A stretch of 64,000 nt of DNA. It comes from CAZEAC01 sp964510065. Lineage in GTDB: Bacteria > Bdellovibrionota_C > UBA2361 > CAIXSY01. Positions 8,983 through 17,561 of this stretch are shown piece after piece (position 1 is the first letter of the stretch; every line of letters starts with the position of its first letter). A program made the translations under genes and the position numbers. The stretch is from positions 1 through 64,000 of the forward strand of contig CAZEAC010000019.1 in the NCBI GenBank assembly GCA_964510065.1, read 5' to 3'. Under the pieces are notes generated by a model. That model saw nothing but the letters and a program-made list of their open reading frames with translations, made no database searches and was not told where the DNA came from.

Positions 8983-10398
8983 ATGAAAGCGCAGGTACTG
9001 GATCTCGCCTATGGCGGAAGTTTTGTCACGAAGATACTTGAAGGCGAGCATGCAGGCATGAAGTGTTTCGTTCGCGAAGCTATCCCTGGCGAAACAGTAG
9101 AGGTTCAAATAACTAGTCAGAAACAGAACTTCGCCGAAGGGGTGATTCAAGAACTTGTTTCAGTCAGCCAATCACGAGTGAGCGCACCCTGCCCCTATTT
9201 TGGAAGCTGCGGAGGGTGTGACCTTCAACACATGACGCTATCCGCGCAGCGTGATGCAAAGCTCGAAATGGTACGTGGAACTCTTCTTCGCCAAGGAAAA
9301 ATACTACCGCAGAAAGGCGTGTCGCTAATTGGTGCGGAACTTCCCGGCCTGGGCTACCGAAATCGAATCGCACTCCATCTCGATACTGCAGGAGCGCTTG
9401 GATTCTATCGCGTCAAAAGCGGAACAGTGGTTCCAATTGAGCACTGTCTTATTGCATCGGAGAGAATCAATAGAGCATTAGCTCAATTTCGTCCCTTCGC
9501 GCAGAGATTATCGCGATACGTTGCTGCGATAGCATTTGAGGAGCACGGCGACACGGTCGTCGCAACACTCAAAATGCGCGAACAGGCAGATTTGCCCAAC
9601 TCAATTAGAGAGGAGCTAGCGCTAGTATTCTCCGCGCTTAGGATTGAAAAAACTGGCCGCGTGCTTCGCGAAGCTCACGATGAGCTTGAGCATCCAGCCC
9701 GCAAATCTCACCAGGGTTCGTCGCGAGGCGAGCGAGATGCCTGTAAATCCGAAGGAATCTGCCGGAGCGAGGGCGGAGGCAGCCTAAAAGGCTATCGAGC
9801 ACTCGCGACAAGGATTCCGCAGGAGTTACAGGTAGATCGCTCGTCGGAGCAGGACTCTGGTGAGATTTACGGGCTAGGCCACTTTGCTCAGGTAAATGAA
9901 TCTGGCAACGATATTCTCCGGAACGAAATTTTTGAAGAGCTTCGATCAGCTTCTACGTTGACTGAATTTTACGCCGGAAGCGGAAATCTGTCGCTGAATC
10001 TCGCAAAAGCGGGTGTTCGAGTTCACGCGATCGAAGTCGATCCGATTCTTGTCGAGCAAGGGAGAAAATTTGCTTCGGCATCTGGCATTGAAGCTCACTT
10101 GAGTTTTTTTCAATCAAGCGCCGAGAAGTACATTAAAAACAATTCCGTCGCTGGCTGTGTATTGCTCGATCCGCCTCGCGCCGGAGCCAAAGAGCTGGCC
10201 AAGGCATTCGATCCGCTAAAGATTCCGCGTATCGTGTATGTTAGCTGTAATCTTCCGACCCTTACTCGCGATCTTATGAGCCTTTCTGCACGCGGCTTTG
10301 TAGTACAAAGCGTCAAGGTATTAGATATGTTTTCACAAACTCATCATGTCGAAACCATTACGCTATTACACGGACTCGGTGCTACGCCAAATTCTTAG
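8983..10398 (+). CDS. rlmD: 23S rRNA (uracil-5-)-methyltransferase, RlmD/TrmA family, with in-frame palindromic insertion
   Basis: The protein has a TRAM-like N-terminus and the iron-sulfur cysteines CPYFGSCGGCDLQH with a fourth Cys in PIEHCLIAS. It then has the SAM fold (YAGSGNLSLNLAKAG), the motif LLDPPRAGAKEL and the nucleophile loop YVSCNLPTLTRDL. It methylates C5 of a uridine in RNA; the exact site (RlmD, RlmCD or TrmA type) cannot be told from sequence alone. Residues about 239-298 (PARKSHQ to GEIYGLG) are encoded by a 180 bp palindromic element that keeps the frame open and lies just before the conserved FxQVN segment. Without it the protein would be about 411 residues. Confidence 0.9.
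   Translation: MKAQVLDLAYGGSFVTKILEGEHAGMKCFVREAIPGETVEVQITSQKQNFAEGVIQELVSVSQSRVSAPCPYFGSCGGCDLQHMTLSAQRDAKLEMVRGTLLRQGKILPQKGVSLIGAELPGLGYRNRIALHLDTAGALGFYRVKSGTVVPIEHCLIASERINRALAQFRPFAQRLSRYVAAIAFEEHGDTVVATLKMREQADLPNSIREELALVFSALRIEKTGRVLREAHDELEHPARKSHQGSSRGERDACKSEGICRSEGGGSLKGYRALATRIPQELQVDRSSEQDSGEIYGLGHFAQVNESGNDILRNEIFEELRSASTLTEFYAGSGNLSLNLAKAGVRVHAIEVDPILVEQGRKFASASGIEAHLSFFQSSAEKYIKNNSVAGCVLLDPPRAGAKELAKAFDPLKIPRIVYVSCNLPTLTRDLMSLSARGFVVQSVKVLDMFSQTHHVETITLLHGLGATPNS
9696..9875. repeat. 180 bp palindromic element E1 inserted in frame in the rlmD-like gene
   Basis: The outer 20 bp (9696-9715 and 9856-9875) are inverted copies with two mismatches, and imperfect inverted similarity continues inward for about 70 bp on each side. 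The ends match the short palindrome at positions 1-45. The element is 60 codons long and contains no stop in the gene's frame. It resembles in concept the palindromic elements that insert in frame into Rickettsia proteins, but no sequence relationship is claimed. Confidence 0.75.
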
Positions 10399-10478
10399 AA
10401 CCTGCGTAAAACATCTGATTTTTCGGCCTTCGTGAGCCAAGAGATAAAGCTTGGCCAAGTTCTGACGACAAAAGTTGC

Positions 10479-10892
10479 ATGGCAACAGTTCTACTTATCG
10501 ATGAGAGTCTCGATAGCGGTAGTATAATTTCGGATATTCTTGATAAGGCCGGCTACAACGTCGTGCTTACCATAGAGCCTGCACGTGCGCTCGAGCTGTG
10601 CTCGGACATCAATTTCGACGTTATTCTTTGTGACCTCTGTCTTCGCGAAAAGCCACATAAAAAGGCCGGCTCGCTACTTACCGGCATGGATACTCTTTGG
10701 CGATTAGTTGATCAGAACCCTAAGCTTCCAATAGTTGCAATGAGCAAGCACCTTGACCAAAGTACGCTTGAAGCGATTAAAAAACTTGGAGTCTTTGGCG
10801 CAGTTTCGCACCCCCTGGAGAGCCGAAATATTCTTGAAGTTGTCGAAGCGGCGCTTGTCCGTTATGAGCCGGCCGAGCGAGTGGCAATGTAG
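10479..10892 (+). CDS. Single-domain response regulator (CheY-like), atypical
   Basis: This 137-residue receiver domain has no output domain. The acidic pocket is LLIDES, the phospho-acceptor is Asp52 in VILCDLCL, and the switch Ser lies in IVAMSKH. The loop after Asp52 is longer than usual (REKPHKKAGSLLTGMDTLW), and the invariant lysine of the KP motif is replaced by histidine (GAVSHPLE). The conserved lysine normally contacts the phosphoryl group, so signalling may be altered. No histidine kinase lies nearby. Confidence 0.85.
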   Translation: MATVLLIDESLDSGSIISDILDKAGYNVVLTIEPARALELCSDINFDVILCDLCLREKPHKKAGSLLTGMDTLWRLVDQNPKLPIVAMSKHLDQSTLEAIKKLGVFGAVSHPLESRNILEVVEAALVRYEPAERVAM

Positions 10893-10944
10893 CGATTCAA
10901 CGTACAGATAGCCAAACAAAGTCTTTGCCTGATAATGTTCCTTG

Positions 10945-11790
10945 ATGACTACATTGCTGAAACGCCTCCTTGGAGGATTTGTCGTTGTTGCTCTGGTATC
11001 ATACCTCCTCACTGCTGCCGCGCTCTATTTCGTCCAGGACTATCTTCTCTTTCCGGCGATTGCTTTCGACAAGGGCACTCCCTTTCCTCTGCCACCTCCC
11101 GGCATCGATAGATTTACGGCAAACACTGCCGACGGAGAGACGCTTGAGGTCTGGACCAATTGGAAGAGAGAGAAGCCAACAAATTTTGTAGCATTAATCT
11201 TCCACGGGAATGGCGAGACTGTAGCCGATAAGAACTTTCTCGGCTTTTTCGAGGAGCTGGGCGTCGGCGCGTTCACTTTTGACTACCGCGGCTTTGGCAA
11301 ATCGAGCGGCTGGCCCAGCGAGGAGGGAATATATCTCGATGCAGATTCAGTGTGGCGAGCGGTTTCTACAATGACTGGTAGTAATGAAAAGCAGCTAATA
11401 ATCCTTGGAAACTCGATTGGTAGCGGTCCCGCGGCGTACCTCGCAAAGAAACTAAGGCCCAAAGCGCTGATTCTTCTCGCCGGCTACTCAGATATACCAT
11501 CGGTTGTCGAAACAATGCCGTTGCACGCACCATTTCGATTTCTCCTGCGCTACCGCTTCCCTACCTCTGAGTATCTGCAAGATTTATCCGATACATGCAC
11601 GGTTCTCGCACACGGGATGCGCGATGCCACAATTCCGTTTAGCCATCTGGCGAAGCTCGAGTCAAGCATATCTTCCAAATACCAACCAAGGATTATCATT
11701 TCCGAGAGCGCCGGACATAATAATCTTTATTATGCGGTCAAAGACCGGCTCAAAGCCGCGACTATAGAGTGTTTGCGGGAAAACAGCTAA
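10945..11790 (+). CDS. Alpha/beta hydrolase with N-terminal membrane anchor
   Basis: The product has an N-terminal hydrophobic segment (GGFVVVALVSYLLTAAALYF) and an alpha/beta hydrolase core. The oxyanion-type HGNG is in ALIFHGNGETV, the nucleophile elbow is ILGNSIGSGPAAYLA, an acidic residue lies in AHGMRDATIPF, and the catalytic His in SAGHNNLY. It resembles the YqkD/BEM46-type serine hydrolases anchored to the membrane; the substrate is unknown. A TTG at 10942 precedes the ATG at 10945, which I take as start. A type A repeat begins right after the stop codon. Confidence 0.85.
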   Translation: MTTLLKRLLGGFVVVALVSYLLTAAALYFVQDYLLFPAIAFDKGTPFPLPPPGIDRFTANTADGETLEVWTNWKREKPTNFVALIFHGNGETVADKNFLGFFEELGVGAFTFDYRGFGKSSGWPSEEGIYLDADSVWRAVSTMTGSNEKQLIILGNSIGSGPAAYLAKKLRPKALILLAGYSDIPSVVETMPLHAPFRFLLRYRFPTSEYLQDLSDTCTVLAHGMRDATIPFSHLAKLESSISSKYQPRIIISESAGHNNLYYAVKDRLKAATIECLRENS

Positions 11791-11944
11791 CTAGTACGCT
11801 GTAACCAAAATAACTTATCTTTAGTCTCGGTCCTCACTCGGTGCCCTCCGAGTCTCTGTGGTTTATTTTTCTTAAAAAGACCACAGAGACACAGAGAACA
11901 CCGAGATAGGGAGTAGTGAGAAAAGTTCGGTTACAGAGTACTAG
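11791..11944. repeat. Type A palindromic repeat (CTAG-ended, copy A1)
   Basis: Outer ends CTAGTACGCTGTAACC and GGTTACAGAGTACTAG form an inverted repeat, and an inner arm pair (TCTCTGTGGTTT / ACCACAGAGACACAGAG) forms a second. The layout matches the copy at 22514-22656. CTAG on both sides suggests insertion at a TA within CTAG. The right end supplies the TAG stop (11941-11943) of the minus-strand aminotransferase gene. Confidence 0.8.
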
Positions 11945-13134
11945 CGCGCAGCCTTATTGAGCCGAGCTGCCGCCCAGAGCGCCTCTTCATCCGAAATATC
12001 GAAGTGAATCCCCACACGAAGGTAGTCGCCTCGTGGCGTCGGAAGATTCAAACGCTTCTCCGCCGGAATCGACTGATCGCTATAAAGGATCTTGCGGATA
12101 GTCGCCGGCTCTTTCGCCGTTACAAAGGAGAGAATTCCCGAACGCTCATGCTCCTCGAGCGGCACCCGTCGAAATAGCGTCGCATCAAGCCGAGAGAGAA
12201 ACAGATCCTGAAGCCTCTTATTTTCCGTCCAAATTGATTCGATCGGGTATCGTCCCACGCCGTCCTCCTCAATAGCTCCGGCAAGCGCTGCCACGCAAAT
12301 TTTAGGAAGCGAGCTATACTCCTCTTTTGAAGCATCTCGCTTGACCGTGTAGTTCAAATCTTCATACGCTGACTGTACTCGATGGTCTGGGCCATAAAGG
12401 CCAGGACGTAATACTTCCAGGTACTCCGAGCTTATGTACATAAGCCCCGACCCATTGAGACCACGAAGCCATTTCCAGCCGGAGGTTACGACTATATCAG
12501 CACCGCATTTTCTTGGGTGAATGGGTAGACAACCCGCGCTCTGCGCTGCATCCACCACAAAAAGTAAGCCATGTTTTTTACAGAGCACTCCAAGTGCTAC
12601 AAGATCAATGGAATACCCGCTCGTGTATTGCACCTGACTTACCGCGATTGCTCGCGTCGTTGAGTCGATCGCTCGTTCGAAATCTTCAACAGTAACCTTG
12701 TGCGCGCGCCCTTCGAAAAGACTTCCCTGGACAAACTTTGCCCTGAGCGGCCACTCTTCGTGATCCGGGCGAGTCCACGGGAAAAGATTCGAGGGGTACT
12801 CTTTGTCATACACAAGGATAGTATCGCCCTTTTTCCAGCTCATTCCTAATGCGATGAGATTTAGTCCGTGTGCCACATTATCGATGTAGGCAATATTCTC
12901 TGGACCCGAATTGAAGAGCTTTGCGCCAGCTTTCCGCAACCGGTCATTACACTCCCTTATAAAGTTTTCTCGATACATCGAATCGCCGAAAAGGTGTTCG
13001 TGCTCAAGATCGATAATCGCTTGGTCGCGCGCCCCACGTGAAAGCTGCGATTTTCCACAATTCGCAAGCGGAATACCTTTCGTACGTGGAAAACGATCGG
13101 CACTCTTATCAAAGGTCACTGCTTCTGCATTCAT
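11941..13134 (-). CDS. Class V aminotransferase, cysteine desulfurase/selenocysteine lyase-like
   Basis: This 397-residue PLP enzyme carries the lysine in VTSGWKWLRGLNGSGLMYI, preceded by FVVDAAQSAGCLPIHPRKCGAD. Related class V enzymes include cysteine desulfurases and isopenicillin-N epimerase-like proteins; the exact reaction is not determined here. It is the last gene of a three-gene minus-strand operon with a cystathionine gamma-synthase-like gene and metX, 19 bp after metX, with AAGAGG before its ATG. A role in sulfur amino-acid metabolism under SAM control is therefore inferred. Its stop codon is provided by the adjacent palindromic repeat. Confidence 0.85.
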   Translation of the reverse strand: MNAEAVTFDKSADRFPRTKGIPLANCGKSQLSRGARDQAIIDLEHEHLFGDSMYRENFIRECNDRLRKAGAKLFNSGPENIAYIDNVAHGLNLIALGMSWKKGDTILVYDKEYPSNLFPWTRPDHEEWPLRAKFVQGSLFEGRAHKVTVEDFERAIDSTTRAIAVSQVQYTSGYSIDLVALGVLCKKHGLLFVVDAAQSAGCLPIHPRKCGADIVVTSGWKWLRGLNGSGLMYISSEYLEVLRPGLYGPDHRVQSAYEDLNYTVKRDASKEEYSSLPKICVAALAGAIEEDGVGRYPIESIWTENKRLQDLFLSRLDATLFRRVPLEEHERSGILSFVTAKEPATIRKILYSDQSIPAEKRLNLPTPRGDYLRVGIHFDISDEEALWAAARLNKAAR

Positions 13135-13153
13135 ACTGCTTACCTCTTACTTC

Positions 13154-14353
13154 TTATGTTACATGCAAATCTGTTTGATAGTGAAGATTGGACTCTTCCT
13201 GCTCCAAAGACTCCTCAACAAAATGCCTGAGGTGCGGGCCAAAAAGATTTGGTTCGAGCAGAAAGGCATCATGACCTTTATCCGAATGAACAGTGATATG
13301 CTGATAGAAAACTCCAGCTTGCTTCAAACAGAGCGCAAGCTCGACCTGCTGTTCGGGCCAGAAACAAACATCCGATTCGATGCTAAATATTAGATGGCGC
13401 TGCCCTCTGCATCGAGAAAGAAGTTCCTCCCCTTCTTCTAGCGCAAGGTCGCTCCGCAGATCAAAATGCTGCCAGGCCTCGATGTAGCGAAGATAGGTAT
13501 TGGCGTCAAAACGGCGCACAAATTTCTCACCCTGGTGATACATGTACGACTCCACCTGATAGGCAAGCTGGTAAGAACGTCCCTGTATCTCAGGCTGCAC
13601 GAGAGCAGCTTTGGCGCGGTCCGAAATAAGGTCCAAAGAAATGTAGTTTTTATGCGCAAGCATACGAGCCAGCGCCAATCCACGATCTGGCCTTTCATTT
13701 TCATAATAGTCTCCGCCCCTAAAATTATGGTCGGACTCAATTGCACAAATCTGCTCAAAATTCTGAATTCGTTGCAGGACGGGGACTCTCATTCCCGAAG
13801 CGATAGAGATTACTCTTTCAACTCTTTCCGGATAGCGCGCAGCAAGATTAAGTTCCAAAAGCCCGCCAAGGGAAGCGCCAATGGTGGCATGGAGCTTCTC
13901 GATGCCAAGATGCTCAAGTAAACGCACATGTGCATCCACGATATCGTTCGCACTGATGTGGGGAAACGAGCTTCCATAAGGTGCGCCGGTTGCGGGATTA
14001 ATTGAAGCAGGGCCGGTGGACCCGTAGCAGCCACCAAGATTATTCGCGCATATTACAAAGAATCGTCGAGTATCGAGAAAGCGTTTAGGCCCGATAAATC
14101 CATCCCACCATCCCTTATGACACTCCTCTTTCCAGTACTCGCCGGCGGGCGCTACTGATGTATTGATACCGGCCGCATGCTGACTTCCACTCAATGCGTG
14201 AAAGAGAAAAATTGCATTATCCTTTTGGGCATTTAATGTGCCATAGGTTTCGTAGGCAATGGTTACCGGTCCGAAGTGCTGGCCACACTTAAGCACAAAT
14301 GGATCACGTTCGGTTTTCGCAAAGGTAAAAAACTTACTTTCCACATTAACCAT
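13154..14353 (-). CDS. metX: Homoserine O-acetyltransferase (MetX family)
   Basis: MetX acylates homoserine for methionine synthesis. The 399-residue protein has the family start VTIAYETYGTLNAQKDNAIFLFHALSGSQH, WWDGFIGPKRFLDT, NLGGCYGSTGPASINPATG, the nucleophile elbow GASLGGLLEL, an aspartate in SIESDVCFWPEQQ and the histidine in DKGHDAFLLE. The acyl donor (acetyl- or succinyl-CoA) cannot be assigned safely from sequence alone. It sits 9 bp after the upstream PLP gene and under the SAM-I riboswitch. Confidence 0.93.
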   Translation of the reverse strand: MVNVESKFFTFAKTERDPFVLKCGQHFGPVTIAYETYGTLNAQKDNAIFLFHALSGSQHAAGINTSVAPAGEYWKEECHKGWWDGFIGPKRFLDTRRFFVICANNLGGCYGSTGPASINPATGAPYGSSFPHISANDIVDAHVRLLEHLGIEKLHATIGASLGGLLELNLAARYPERVERVISIASGMRVPVLQRIQNFEQICAIESDHNFRGGDYYENERPDRGLALARMLAHKNYISLDLISDRAKAALVQPEIQGRSYQLAYQVESYMYHQGEKFVRRFDANTYLRYIEAWQHFDLRSDLALEEGEELLSRCRGQRHLIFSIESDVCFWPEQQVELALCLKQAGVFYQHITVHSDKGHDAFLLEPNLFGPHLRHFVEESLEQEESNLHYQTDLHVT

Positions 14354-14362
14354 ATCAACCTC

Positions 14363-15856
14363 CTATGCCTTTCTTAAGGCTCGCTTAAACACTTCAATCG
14401 TTGTTAAAACATCTTCGAGACCTACCGAAACTCGCACTAAATCAGGCGATACTCCGTAACTCGCCGCCCAGCGCTGCTCATTGAAGTGAGCCAAAAGAGT
14501 GTATGGGCAGGCTGTTGTAAAATCTGTACCAAGTCCCGGACATTTCGCGATGGAAAGTGCGTTGTAAAATCTCGCCGCGGAGGCAAGTCCTCCCTTCAAG
14601 ACCAACGACAGTAGCCCCCCATATCCGCCCTCCGCGGTACGCGCGGCGAGGTAATTTTCTGGGGTAACAAATTTGGGATAATATACATTTGAGACTTTCG
14701 GATGATTCTTTAGAAACTCCGCGAGCTGCTCAGCATTCTTATTGATGATCGCCATACGCCGAGGAAAATCTCCAAGGTTTGAGAGAAGCACCCGCGCGTC
14801 TTCGCGCCAGAGCAATCCCCTTCGCGGATCGCGCATAATACGCGCATGAAACTGATCATAGAATGGCGACTCGCTGTTGAGAATAAGCGCTCCCGCGGCA
14901 ACATTGCCCCTGCCCGAAACAAATTTTGTAAGGCTTGTAACGATAATATCGGCGTAGGGCCTACAGTCGATATTGTAGTAGCTACCAATTGTCTCATCGA
15001 CAACCAGCGGTACCGCATGTGCCCGCAATAACTTTGAGAGCTCTGGCAGCGGTGGGCTCTGGAGCAGAGGATTACAGGGAAACTCGGTGAATACGTGTGA
15101 AATACGCCCCTTAGCGAGCCGAGTCCCAAGCGCGTCAAGGTCCGCAGTACCGCCCTCTCCAAATAGAATAGCTCCGTTTCCAAACTTCAACTGAAGTTTA
15201 TAGGTATCAAGATAGGGGAATCCAAATTGCGCGCCAGTCGTTTCCTTGTCACGAGTTGGACAAACTAAAGAGCGCGCCAGATCGATCGCGGCCATGCCAC
15301 TTGGAAAAAGATACACATCTCTCCCTGGAACTCGCGCAAGCTTACCGACAGCATCTGCGAGATCCTTCTGCACGGTAGCATTGCACTCCGCGCTAGATCT
15401 CGGCCGCGATACTTCTTCAGCAAGTCTTGATGAGACTATCCAGCCACAGTGCTGCCAAAAAGTCTTGGCAATTGATGCGGCACTCTCTGGAAAAACAACA
15501 GCGTGAATATCATACAAGCTTAAAGCGTGAATTCTCGCGGTGGATTGTTCATTGCGTTTCAAAAATCTCACACACTCGCGGGCCACTTGCAGCGAAGGCA
15601 GCGCAATCGCTCGCTCCCCCGGTTTAGCGAACTTACGTTCGCACAACTCAAAAAGCTTTCGTACAAACGGGTGATACACAAAGCGCGGGTAACCGCACTC
15701 AAGGGCACTGTGTACTGAGAGATCGCCCCTTTCGTACCCAACAACATCAGCCCACCGCGGCATGCTCACAGATACCGCGTGACGATCATTGGGTACCCGC
15801 TTGCCGAGCGCGGGAGCGGTTGTGGCCGCGATTTTTATTTTCTCTTGCTGCAACAT
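14363..15856 (-). CDS. Cys/Met-metabolism PLP enzyme, cystathionine gamma-synthase-like (divergent, long N-terminus)
   Basis: About 497 residues from the ATG at 15856; the frame is open to 15955 but the extra part is a poor N-terminus inside the riboswitch leader. The C-terminal two thirds is a Cys/Met metabolism PLP fold: VVDETIGSYYNIDCRPYADIIVTSLTKFVSGRGNVAAGA, with the PLP lysine in SLTKF. The SxTKxxSGxxN pattern is closer, as I recall it, to fungal cystathionine gamma-synthases than to the usual bacterial SATKYxGGH. The long N-terminal third is also unlike typical 390-residue MetB/MetY. It probably uses the MetX product as first gene of the operon. Confidence 0.8.
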   Translation of the reverse strand: MLQQEKIKIAATTAPALGKRVPNDRHAVSVSMPRWADVVGYERGDLSVHSALECGYPRFVYHPFVRKLFELCERKFAKPGERAIALPSLQVARECVRFLKRNEQSTARIHALSLYDIHAVVFPESAASIAKTFWQHCGWIVSSRLAEEVSRPRSSAECNATVQKDLADAVGKLARVPGRDVYLFPSGMAAIDLARSLVCPTRDKETTGAQFGFPYLDTYKLQLKFGNGAILFGEGGTADLDALGTRLAKGRISHVFTEFPCNPLLQSPPLPELSKLLRAHAVPLVVDETIGSYYNIDCRPYADIIVTSLTKFVSGRGNVAAGALILNSESPFYDQFHARIMRDPRRGLLWREDARVLLSNLGDFPRRMAIINKNAEQLAEFLKNHPKVSNVYYPKFVTPENYLAARTAEGGYGGLLSLVLKGGLASAARFYNALSIAKCPGLGTDFTTACPYTLLAHFNEQRWAASYGVSPDLVRVSVGLEDVLTTIEVFKRALRKA

Positions 15857-15997
15857 CCAAGCTGTCTCATCACAGACGAGCAGAATCCAGATGTATGCAG
15901 TTACGTTGAAAAATGGGAGGAAGAGGCAAGACGCACGGATATACCTCACTCTCATCTTCCAGTTCCAAAAGAGGATTAGGTGCGAAACACCGCGTTA

Positions 15998-16104
15998 TCT
16001 CTTTTGCTCTGCCGGAGTTGGCACCTTACAGCGGAAAAATTAATTTTCACCGCAGGCTGCCGAGGCTTCATCGGGCCGGTCCCTCTGCCTCTCTGGATAA
16101 GAGC
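15998..16104 (-). ncRNA. SAM-I (S-box) riboswitch
   Basis: Read on the minus strand the leader begins CTCTTATCCAGAGAGGCAGA, continues GGGACCGGCCCGATGAAGCC and then CGGCAGCC, later AAGGTGCCAACTCCGGCAG, and closes with AAAAGAG. These are the conserved S-box segments: the P1 strand with the kink-turn start, the GAUGAAGCC core and the GGUGCCAAxUCC junction. P1 forms from CTCTT (16099-16103) and AAGAG (15999-16003). It lies about 140 bp upstream of the cystathionine gamma-synthase-like start and should repress the operon when SAM is high. Confidence 0.92.
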
Positions 16105-16109
16105 TCATC

Positions 16110-16553
16110 AAATTGTGGTTATCAAGGTAAAGCACCAGGAGAGAAAGGTCAACAAAATAGGTTATTACCCCGTTTTCTCAGCACTTTTGCTTCCCCCAGT
16201 TACGCTGAAGCACCCTTTCCAAGAATCTACGACTTTCAACTTAGCTTTCTAAATTGAAGCTTATCGACCTCTTCAAATTACCGTTCTATGCGTTTCCGGC
16301 ATTAGACACTCTCCTTGGATGCTGATGAAAGGCTTTCACAGCTATGCCTTTATTTTGCTCTACATTGCCCTAACTTGCTGTAAACAATAGATTTATCATT
16401 GGCAAACCGCTGTCTCAATAAAGCTCGCTACAACTTGGATAATCGCGACTCGCTATTGCATCTAATTAGGGCGAGAAAGGTATTATTGTCCTGCCGAAAG
16501 GCGCGGGAGCATGCACGCGATGAAGCGAACGATCACAACTAGGGAGAAAATCA
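16110..16553. other. Intergenic region upstream of the SAM riboswitch and of phoH
   Basis: The riboswitch promoter (minus) and the phoH promoter (plus) must lie here. I see no convincing gene, repeat or structured RNA. Short open frames have no ribosome binding site or recognisable product. An AGGGAGA ribosome binding site for phoH is at 16541-16547. Confidence 0.5.
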
Positions 16554-17546
16554 TTGAAGGCGAAGCGAAACAGCTATCCCCGCGCCGTTAACAAAGAGCT
16601 CATTCTGCCAATTGTGGACTCTGCCGTGTTGCAGACTCTTCTCGGCGAGCGCGACTGCAACCTAAAGATCATTGAGCGTGAACTCGACCTACAGATCGGC
16701 CGAGACGCACAGGGACTAGTAATCAGTGGTTCCGACGCAGAGGTTGACCTCGCTTTCGATCTACTACAGCAACTTCGAGCTCTCATTGAGAGAGGTGAGC
16801 CACTTTTTCAAGGTGATGTTCAGCGCGCAATCAAAATGCTCTCAAAGGATCGGCACACAAAGCTTGAAGAACTTTTTCGGGATCAGCTTCGGATCGCCGG
16901 GCGAAAGCAGAGCATCGTCCCAAAAACTTTTAAGCAAAAGCAGTATCTCGAATCAATCCGCAGCCATGACATGGTTTTCGGCATCGGCCCGGCCGGAACT
17001 GGCAAAACCTATCTCGCCATGGCTATGGCAGTTACTGCGCTCCTTAACAAAGAGGTAAAGAGAATTGTACTTTGCCGCCCCGCGGTCGAGGCCGGGGAGA
17101 AATTGGGATTTCTGCCGGGAGACATGGCAGAAAAGGTAAACCCGTACCTTCGCCCACTCTACGATGCGCTGCACGACATGGTTGAATTCGATCGCGCCAA
17201 AGAGATGGTCGAAAGGGGAGTGGTGGAGGTAGCTCCACTTGCCTTTATGCGGGGTCGCACGCTTTCAAATGCGTTCGTAATACTTGACGAAGCACAGAAC
17301 ACCACGCCGGTGCAGATGAAAATGTTTCTTACCCGGCTCGGTCATCATTCTAAATGCGTGATTACTGGTGACGACACGCAGATCGATCTTCCGCGTGGCA
17401 CAATTTCCGGTCTTAATGATGCGGTAAGTAGGCTTCGAAGTGTAGATGGTCTGGCATTCGTGTATTTTTCCGACGAAGACGTAATCCGCCATCCGCTTGT
17501 AGCACGAATTGTGTCCGCATACGAAAAGCGGAAGGAACAGGAATAG
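16554..17546 (+). CDS. phoH: PhoH-family ATPase (PhoH-like, YbeZ)
   Basis: This 330-residue P-loop protein has an N-terminal KH-like region (LQIGRDAQGLVISGSDAEVDLAFDLLQQL), Walker A GPAGTGKTYLAMAMAV, the family motif CRPAVEAGEKLGFLPGDMAEKVNPYLRPLYDAL, and Walker B FVILDEAQNTTP. The start is TTG at 16554 with AGGGAGA about 6 bases upstream. It precedes a PgpH-like gene and ybeY, the usual order in many bacteria; YbeZ and YbeY work together in rRNA processing. Confidence 0.93.
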   Translation: MKAKRNSYPRAVNKELILPIVDSAVLQTLLGERDCNLKIIERELDLQIGRDAQGLVISGSDAEVDLAFDLLQQLRALIERGEPLFQGDVQRAIKMLSKDRHTKLEELFRDQLRIAGRKQSIVPKTFKQKQYLESIRSHDMVFGIGPAGTGKTYLAMAMAVTALLNKEVKRIVLCRPAVEAGEKLGFLPGDMAEKVNPYLRPLYDALHDMVEFDRAKEMVERGVVEVAPLAFMRGRTLSNAFVILDEAQNTTPVQMKMFLTRLGHHSKCVITGDDTQIDLPRGTISGLNDAVSRLRSVDGLAFVYFSDEDVIRHPLVARIVSAYEKRKEQE

Positions 17547-17561
17547 AGCCGGTTTCTCATT

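Noticed and set aside
15856..15955. N-terminal extension of the cystathionine gamma-synthase-like frame
   Set aside because: It lies in the leader after the riboswitch and gives a hydrophobic start unlike the family; ATG 15856 is better.
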